Source: Geobacter sp. SVR
Lineage (GTDB): Bacteria > Desulfobacterota > Desulfuromonadia > Geobacterales > Pseudopelobacteraceae
Direction: 5' to 3'
DNA: 64,000 bases
NCBI RefSeq assembly: GCF_016865365.1
Contig: NZ_AP024469.1
Coordinates: forward strand, 3,130,501-3,194,500
Shown one piece after another: positions 58,939 through 64,000 of this stretch (its first letter is position 1; every line of letters starts with the position of its first letter). A program made the position numbers and the translations under genes. Below the pieces are notes generated by a model. The model worked only from the letters and a program-made list of their open reading frames with translations, did no database searches and had not been told where the DNA came from.

Positions 58939-59895
58939 ATGGCAACCCCTGTGTATATGGACTTTGAAAAACCTATCGCCGATTTGGAAAAGAAGATCGA
59001 TGAGCTGAACCGGCTGGCGCTTGACGGACTGGATATCGGCTCCGACGTAGCTGCACTGCAGGGACGCGTCGAGCAGATGCGCGCGGAGATTTTCTCGAAT
59101 CTCTCCCGCTGGCAGACCGCACAGGTGGCACGCCACATCAACCGTCCCTTTACGCTGGACTACATCAATCTGATGTTCACCGAGTTCACCGAGCTGCATG
59201 GCGACCGTAATTTCGGCGATGACCACGCCATAGTCGGCGGCCTGGCCCGTTTCGACGGCCAGCCGGTAGTGGTGATCGGCCACCAGAAAGGGCGCGACAC
59301 CAAGGAGAAGGTCTACCGCAACTTCGGCATGCCCAATCCCGAAGGCTATCGCAAGGCGTTGCGCCTGATGCAGATGGCCGAGCAGTTCAAGCTGCCGGTG
59401 ATCACCTTCGTCGATACCCCGGGCGCCTATCCCGGCATCGGGGCCGAAGAGCGCGGTCAGGCAGAGGCCATTGCCCGCAACCTGCGCGAAATGGCCAGCT
59501 TGCAGACTCCCATCGTGGTCTGCATCACCGGTGAAGGGGGCTCAGGAGGGGCTCTGGCCATCGCGGTCGGCGACCGCATCCTGATGTTGGAGCATTCGGT
59601 CTATGCCGTCATCTCTCCGGAAGGGTGCGCCGCCATCCTCTGGTCCGACGGCACCAAGGGAGCTCAGGCTGCCGAGGCCCTCAAGCCGACCGCCAAGGAT
59701 ATCATCAAACTGGGTGTCATCGACGAGATCGTGCCCGAGCCGATGGGAGGCGCTCACCGCGACCACGAGGCCACGGCAGCCAATCTCAAGGCGGCCATTG
59801 CCCGCCACCTGGACGAATTGAAAGCTCTGTCGCCGGAAGAACTGGTGGAGAAACGATACGAGAAATTCCGGGCCATGACCCGCTGCGCAGAGTAG
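58939..59895 (+). CDS. accA: Acetyl-CoA carboxylase carboxyltransferase alpha subunit
   Basis: AccA, with AccD, transfers CO2 from biotin to acetyl-CoA, giving malonyl-CoA for fatty acids. The 318-residue protein has [99 protein letters not shown] and [20 protein letters not shown]. It belongs to the standard alpha-subunit length class. TTGAGG precedes the ATG. A terminator follows at 59917. Confidence 0.97.
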   Translation: MATPVYMDFEKPIADLEKKIDELNRLALDGLDIGSDVAALQGRVEQMRAEIFSNLSRWQTAQVARHINRPFTLDYINLMFTEFTELHGDRNFGDDHAIVGGLARFDGQPVVVIGHQKGRDTKEKVYRNFGMPNPEGYRKALRLMQMAEQFKLPVITFVDTPGAYPGIGAEERGQAEAIARNLREMASLQTPIVVCITGEGGSGGALAIAVGDRILMLEHSVYAVISPEGCAAILWSDGTKGAQAAEALKPTAKDIIKLGVIDEIVPEPMGGAHRDHEATAANLKAAIARHLDELKALSPEELVEKRYEKFRAMTRCAE

Positions 59896-59916
59896 ACTCG
59901 GTTGGAGCCGAATACC

Positions 59917-59952
59917 AAGGGGCGGAGTTAAATCTCTGCCCCTTTTGTGTTT
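59917..59952 (+). terminator. Intrinsic terminator after accA
   Basis: AAGGGGCGGAG and CTCTGCCCCTT pair around TTAAAT and are followed by TTGTGTTT. Confidence 0.8.
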
Positions 59953-60027
59953 AGGCTCTCCGGGCAAGCACCGGCCCGGCATTAAACTTGGGGCACACGC
60001 GGTAACCAGGACAGGGGGCTGATCTTC

Positions 60028-60834
60028 ATGCAAGAACGTCTGCAAAAACTGATTTCACAGGCCGGCATCACCTCGCGCCGGGCCGCCGAGGAGTTGATCC
60101 TGGCCGGCCGGGTCACGGTCAACAATACGGTTGTCACGGAACTGGGCAGCAAGGCGGACCCTGTCAGCGACCGTATCGCCGTGGACGGCAAACCGCTCCG
60201 CTTTGCTGCCAAGCGTTTGTATATCCTGCTCAACAAGCCTGTCGGCTATATGACCACCCTGGACGACCCCGAGGGGCGGCCGGTAATCACCGACCTGTTG
60301 AAGGATGTGGGTGAGCGGGTGTATCCGGTGGGGCGGCTGGACTACAATACCGAAGGGCTGCTGTTGCTGACCAATGACGGGGAGTGGGCCAACAAGCTGA
60401 TGCATCCGCGCCACGAGGTCGTCAAGGAATACCATATCCGGGTACGCGGCAAGGTGCACCAGAGCCAGCTCGACCAGCTTGCCGGCGGAGTGGTGATCGA
60501 CGAACGAAAAACGGCGCCGGCCGTGGTGAGCTTGGTCAAATCGGGCGAGCAGAACGACTGGCTTTCGATAACGATTCACGAGGGGCGCAACCGGCAGGTG
60601 CGGCGCATGTGCGAGGCGGTCAGCCTTTCGGTGGTGCGGCTCAAGAGGGTGCGCTACGGAACCTTGACGGTGGGAACTTTGAAGCCGGGGGAATTTCGTC
60701 ATCTCACCGATGACGAGGTACGGAAGCTCGCCCTTCCCGCGCCGGCAACGGTTCAGCGGAGTAATTCCGTGAAACGGACACCGCCCCCCCGCACAAACCG
60801 GGAGAAAGACAAGGGGCGCCGGAGCCCCCGATAA
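60028..60834 (+). CDS. RNA pseudouridine synthase, RsuA/RluB family
   Basis: The enzyme isomerises uridine in 23S or 16S rRNA. The 268-residue protein has an N-terminal S4 domain (LQKLISQAGITSRRAAEELI) and the RsuA-family catalytic motif GRLDYNTEGLLLLTNDG, with YILLNKPVGYMTTLDDPEGR, EYHIRVRGKVHQSQLDQLAG and EGRNRQVRRMCEAV. RluB (U2605 of 23S) is the most likely specificity. RsuA or RluE cannot be excluded. The C-terminal tail of about 30 residues is Pro/Arg/Lys-rich and probably disordered. Confidence 0.9.
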   Translation: MQERLQKLISQAGITSRRAAEELILAGRVTVNNTVVTELGSKADPVSDRIAVDGKPLRFAAKRLYILLNKPVGYMTTLDDPEGRPVITDLLKDVGERVYPVGRLDYNTEGLLLLTNDGEWANKLMHPRHEVVKEYHIRVRGKVHQSQLDQLAGGVVIDERKTAPAVVSLVKSGEQNDWLSITIHEGRNRQVRRMCEAVSLSVVRLKRVRYGTLTVGTLKPGEFRHLTDDEVRKLALPAPATVQRSNSVKRTPPPRTNREKDKGRRSPR

Positions 60835-60912
60835 ACATCGTCAGGTGCAGCAGTTGCAGGAGAGGGTAACGTATCAGGGACTGTGAACCTGACCGTCGTG
60901 CCGCAGACCGGC

Positions 60913-61296
60913 CTACCGTTTCCCTTGGGCCTTTCGCAGAGACTCCTGGAACGATTCCGGGTTGAAGCCCTTTACCACTACTTCATCCTTCCCGCTGCCG
61001 ATGACTATTACCGGCACTCCCTGACTCTTGTACTTTCCGGTCAGCTCCGCCATCGCCCCGGCATCCTGCTCCACGTCCCTATTGACGAAGGGGATATTGT
61101 TTTTGGTGAAATACTCCTTGGCCTCACGGCAATGAGGGCACCAGGCGACCGAATAGAGCGTGATCCGCGGATACTTGCGCGATGCCTCGGCCTTGGCCGG
61201 ATCCAGCCTGCTCTGCCCCGGTTCCTGCGCTATCGACAGGGTGCTCCCTGCGATGAGCATCATGGCCGGCACTACCAGCAGTACGAACTTCTTCAT
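60913..61296 (-). CDS. Exported glutaredoxin-like protein
   Basis: The 127-residue protein has a signal peptide (MKKFVLLVVPAMMLIAGSTL..., residues 1-24) and a thioredoxin-fold domain with the active site VAWCPHCREAKEYF, the cis-Pro region GVPVIVIG and the terminal helix NPESFQESLRKAQ. CPHC is a redox motif. Its location outside the cytosol, after SEC export, is atypical for glutaredoxins and points to disulfide or selenium/metal redox in the periplasm. GGGGGA precedes the chosen ATG at 61294-61296. Upstream in-frame residues lack a signal-peptide logic. Confidence 0.85.
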   Translation of the reverse strand: MKKFVLLVVPAMMLIAGSTLSIAQEPGQSRLDPAKAEASRKYPRITLYSVAWCPHCREAKEYFTKNNIPFVNRDVEQDAGAMAELTGKYKSQGVPVIVIGSGKDEVVVKGFNPESFQESLRKAQGKR

Positions 61297-61405
61297 GGTT
61301 TCCCCCGAAACAGAGGCATCGTGATACGCCCCGTGATAGGTTCCTCCCAGGAGGAACAGAGTCCAATAATCCGGCTCAAACACGCCGTACAAAGGCATTG
61401 ACTTC

Positions 61406-61434
61406 TTGCAACTATACTCATACTTCTGTAGGAT
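61406..61434 (+). promoter_or_regulatory. Possible sigma-70 promoter for the pilus-like operon
   Basis: TTGCAA (61406-61411) and TAGGAT (61429-61434) are 17 bases apart. This would leave a leader of about 130 bases before 61568. Weak evidence. Confidence 0.35.
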
Positions 61435-61567
61435 AACACCACTTTTGTACACTAAAGTTTACATTGGGCTCTCCCGTAAAAGGAATCATGGTTTTGGGTC
61501 TCCGTTACGCACATGAATCGGCCGGATCAACTCGGCTCTGGCCGCAGGGTAAAGGTAGTTCGGTTTT

Positions 61568-62953
61568 ATGAGCGATGTGCTTTCCTTTTACCTTGATGAC
61601 TCCGTGGTTCAGGTTGTAAATGCATCCGTTTCGGATGGCATGGTCACTGCCGTACATGAATACGGGACTTTTCCGCGCGAACAACTGGAAGCATACCTGA
61701 CGTCCTGCCGGACCAAGACCTGCATCATCTGCTGCAATCCCGACCTTTTCTATCAGAACACCTTCAATTTCCCTCCTGCCGCTTCCAAACATTACGAAAG
61801 CCTGATCCCGCTGGAAGTACGGAAAGCGCTTCCCGACCTGCAGGATTTCACCTTTTTCCACCGCATCGTCGGCGAGGCCACCGTCGATGGCGTTATCATG
61901 AACAAGGTGGCTGTCTTCAGCTATACCGACGAATCCCTCTCTGAAAGTATATCCCTGTTCAACCGGTGCGGGAAAACAATCTCCACCATCTATGCCGCAC
62001 CCTACCCCATTTTCAGGCTGGCTGCCGCCTCCTGCCCGGATGATCCGGACACGACGCGTCTGATCGTCGCTTCGTTGCCGAATGAAAAAATGATCCTGCT
62101 GAGCCTGCAGGGAGAACTCGCCTTTATCCGCAAGATCCCTTCCAGCGATGCCGAACTGCGCTCGGCCGACATACACAACATCAACATGACCATTGATTAC
62201 TGTTTCCAGTCTCTCAGGGTCCGCCCTTCGGAAGCACTGCTGGTCAACCTGTGCGAACCGTCCTCCGAGCCGTCCGGCACGGTCGGCATCCCGCTCCGCG
62301 TCTCCCCTCTCCCCTCCCTGGCGGCCATTTCCCCGGAACTGGCGGAAAGCTATATTGCTCCGTTGGCCGCTGCCCTGCATCATACAATCGCACCCGCGCT
62401 GAGCGACATCACTCCGCCCGAGTATACCGCTTTCAAGATAGAAAAGACCCATTACACCATAGCCATAGCGGTTATGGTTCTGCTCTCCGTGCTGCTTGGC
62501 TGCCTGGCCTATACGCAGCGCACGGCAATTACGGACCTGAAATCGGCGATCGGCACCACACGGGGGCAACTGGTCAGGGCCGATAAAGAACTGGCTGCCT
62601 ACCGAACGCTGGAGAGCGAAGCAAAACAGTGCGGCCGCCCCATTGAAAGCCTGAACAGGCTCTGCGCTGCCATAAACCCCGCGGCGGCCCTGGCCACACT
62701 TTCACGCTTCAATTCGCCGGCATGCACGCTGAGACAGGTGGCTACCCAGAAGGGAGACGGATTCATCGGCTTGCACCTGGAAGGAGACTTCCGCTCCGGC
62801 AACCTGGGCGAAACCCAGAGAGCCTATGAGGAGGCGCTGGCCCGGCTGGTCAGGATTCCCGGCTATTCGATCGCCTCAAGCTCCCTGGACATCAACAAAA
62901 AGAGCTTCGTCATCGAAGCCCGCTTCAACGGCGGCACGGGACAGTCCAAGTGA
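61568..62953 (+). CDS. PilM/GspL-like actin-fold and membrane protein (type IV pilus / T2SS-like)
   Basis: The 461-residue protein begins with an actin-like half (residues 1-285: VLSFYLDDSVVQVVNASVSD, IPLEVRKALPDLQDFTFFHR), as in PilM or the cytoplasmic domain of GspL. One transmembrane helix (about 298-318, YTIAIAVMVLLSVLLGCLAYT) is followed by a coiled coil (TDLKSAIGTTRGQLVRADKE) and a ferredoxin-like periplasmic part similar to PilN/GspL-C. This PilM-plus-PilN fusion is the GspL arrangement. It is followed by PilO-like and PilP-like genes with stop-start overlaps. Sequence conservation is low, so the exact system (T2SS, MSHA-like or type IV pilus) is open. Confidence 0.65.
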   Translation: MSDVLSFYLDDSVVQVVNASVSDGMVTAVHEYGTFPREQLEAYLTSCRTKTCIICCNPDLFYQNTFNFPPAASKHYESLIPLEVRKALPDLQDFTFFHRIVGEATVDGVIMNKVAVFSYTDESLSESISLFNRCGKTISTIYAAPYPIFRLAAASCPDDPDTTRLIVASLPNEKMILLSLQGELAFIRKIPSSDAELRSADIHNINMTIDYCFQSLRVRPSEALLVNLCEPSSEPSGTVGIPLRVSPLPSLAAISPELAESYIAPLAAALHHTIAPALSDITPPEYTAFKIEKTHYTIAIAVMVLLSVLLGCLAYTQRTAITDLKSAIGTTRGQLVRADKELAAYRTLESEAKQCGRPIESLNRLCAAINPAAALATLSRFNSPACTLRQVATQKGDGFIGLHLEGDFRSGNLGETQRAYEEALARLVRIPGYSIASSSLDINKKSFVIEARFNGGTGQSK

Positions 62954-63492
62954 ACCGTTACCATACCAGCCTTACAACACCCAAAATAAATTTCGTGCTT
63001 GTGACCATCCTTTTTCTGGTCATTTCCACGGTATGCGCCCTTCAGGAGCGGGAACGCAGAGCGCTCGACAAACAGCAGAAGGAACTGGTACGCGCCACGG
63101 AAGGTTTGCAGAGGATCGAAACGGCGGCTCGGGATTATCGCACTGCACTGGCACTCCTCAGATCGCACTATAGCGGGGAAGCCGTCAAAACCACCCCGGC
63201 CGGCCAGATCTATTCCCGGCTCGACGAGATACAGGCCCGTTACAGGCCTGACAACACCGTTTTCGGTGCCATCGAGAAAAACGACGGCAATGCGTCCCTG
63301 ACCTATACGCTGAGCTTCACCAACCGGGATTACAGCACCCTGCTCGACACGATCAGCCAGTTGCAGCGCAATGTCTTTCCCTTCACCTCGGTGGACTCGG
63401 TCACCATTTCACAAAAGGAGCAGCAGGGGAAAGGCGCCGTGGTCTGCGACATCAGCGGCAGGATCACCTCCCTGGAGGGAGTCAAGCCATGA
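62950..63492 (+). CDS. PilO/GspM-like inner-membrane protein
   Basis: The 180-residue protein starts at a GTG overlapping the previous stop (GTGA). One N-terminal helix (residues about 13-31, NFVLVTILFLVISTVCAL) precedes a coiled coil (RERRALDKQQKELVRATEGL) and an alpha/beta periplasmic domain. This is the shape of PilO or GspM, which pair with the PilN/GspL protein upstream. The identification rests on shape and neighbours and not on a distinctive motif. Confidence 0.6.
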   Translation: MNRYHTSLTTPKINFVLVTILFLVISTVCALQERERRALDKQQKELVRATEGLQRIETAARDYRTALALLRSHYSGEAVKTTPAGQIYSRLDEIQARYRPDNTVFGAIEKNDGNASLTYTLSFTNRDYSTLLDTISQLQRNVFPFTSVDSVTISQKEQQGKGAVVCDISGRITSLEGVKP

Positions 63493-63962
63493 GCCTCAAC
63501 AAGAGCATGGCTGCCATGCTGCTGGTTCCGATTGTCGGTCTGACTCTTCCTGCTACCGTTCTTCTCTGGAAAACGCGGGGCAACGGCCTGACCCGAACGG
63601 AAGAGGAGGTGCTGAAATTCTCCAGCCAGCCGCTGGTCGTGGCACGGCTTTCAGATGCCACCACGTACCACGGGGCAGAAAATCCGATCCGCCCGCCAAA
63701 GCCCGATCAGGCAACTCCGGCAGCCTTCCCGCCGGGCCCCCTACCGAAAGCGGACGGGACCAAGTCGGCTGAAACAGCCAAACAGGCGCCCGGCCCACAC
63801 CTCTCCATGATCTACAGCGACAACGGATCAAGAATGGCCATCATCGACGGACAGGTACTTCGGGAAGGGGCAGTCGTCAACGGGCACACGATCGTAAAAA
63901 TTGAAAAGTCAAAGGTACTTGCAAGAATTGCCGGAAAGGATTTATGGCTCTCCATCGAGTGA
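63489..63962 (+). CDS. PilP/GspC-like periplasmic assembly protein
   Basis: The 157-residue protein overlaps the preceding stop by four bases (ATGA). An N-terminal helix (residues about 7-28, MAAMLLVPIVGLTLPATVLLW) anchors it. A Pro-rich linker (NPIRPPKPDQATPAAFPPG) leads to a C-terminal beta domain (SRMAIIDGQVLREGAVVNGH and AGKDLWLSIE) like the homology region of GspC/PilP, which contacts the secretin. It fits the order M/N, O, P of pilus or secretion operons. The next gene probably encodes the secretin. Confidence 0.6.
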   Translation: MSLNKSMAAMLLVPIVGLTLPATVLLWKTRGNGLTRTEEEVLKFSSQPLVVARLSDATTYHGAENPIRPPKPDQATPAAFPPGPLPKADGTKSAETAKQAPGPHLSMIYSDNGSRMAIIDGQVLREGAVVNGHTIVKIEKSKVLARIAGKDLWLSIE

Positions 63963-64000
63963 AACCAGTTCTGACAAAGCTCGCCCGACTGCTCTGCACG
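63944..64000 (+). CDS. Start of next gene, probably secretin-type (cut by window edge)
   Basis: An open frame runs from the ATG at 63944, or from a GTG at 63959 that overlaps the previous stop (GTGA), to the window edge. Its first residues, KPVLTKLARLLCT, look like the beginning of a signal peptide. In this operon type the gene after PilP/GspC is usually the outer-membrane secretin. That is inference, because only 14-19 codons are visible. Confidence 0.45.
   Translation, partial: MALHRVKPVLTKLARLLCT

Overview
The window reads as one contiguous stretch of core chromosome from a GC-rich Gram-negative bacterium. The gene content fits the Geobacter / Pelobacter propionicus / Trichlorobacter branch of the Desulfuromonadia. 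The grounds are pyruvate carboxylase, two sucCD-type operons, a single-subunit quinol NO reductase, a PrkA-YhbH-SpoVR stress cluster in a non-sporeformer setting, and PilM/PilN-like envelope machinery. This placement is inference from gene content, because no 16S gene is present. There are no tRNA or rRNA genes, IS elements, phage genes or CRISPR arrays. Almost all DNA is coding, and most genes sit in tight same-strand arrays with ATGA or GTGA stop-start overlaps.

Layout. 1-3502: the 3' part of smpB is cut by the window edge. It is followed by a magnesium-responsive M-box (ykoK) riboswitch with its own terminator, which controls a soluble PRC-barrel/MgtE-N/CBS protein and an NRAMP-related transporter of the magnesium type. 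3531-15202 (minus strand): a nine-gene array runs purB, mscS-like, purL (with fused PurS-like N-terminus), recQ, purQ, purF, pyrE, tlyA, HIT protein, so purine and pyrimidine synthesis is interleaved with a helicase and a mechanosensitive channel. 15367-22365 (minus): YycJ-type metallo-hydrolase, xerD, an alpha/beta hydrolase, a 90-residue unknown, an exported UPF0173-like metallo-hydrolase, glnD and a small membrane protein.

22976-27733: pyruvate carboxylase (minus) and branched-chain aminotransferase (plus) are divergent. 27786-28168: a coupled pair of tiny genes encodes a Cys-rich protein and a 2[4Fe-4S] ferredoxin. 28386-35585 (plus): the classical rpsB-tsf-pyrH-frr-uppS-cdsA-dxr-rseP array links translation, isoprenoid and phospholipid synthesis. 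In it, cdsA appears to start on a non-canonical ATT or ATC codon.

35676-43364 (minus): prkA, yhbH, spoVR and a second, divergent PrkA-like ATPase, with palindromic repeats in two intergenic gaps. 43604-44305: tsaB. 44468-49223: two divergent succinyl-CoA-synthetase-type operons (sucC-sucD, and a paralogous pair) that share a 24-nt repeat. 49411-54854: D-2-hydroxyacid dehydrogenase, qNor, an exported DJ-1/PfpI protein and a GlxA-type regulator. 55183-60834: dnaE, accA, rluB-like synthase. 60913-64000: an exported glutaredoxin, then the start of a type IV pilus / type II secretion-like operon that runs off the right edge.

Features most worth follow-up are the M-box/NRMT magnesium operon, the cdsA start codon, the double-PrkA cluster, three dispersed families of intergenic palindromic repeats, and the overlapping Cys-rich/ferredoxin mini-operon.
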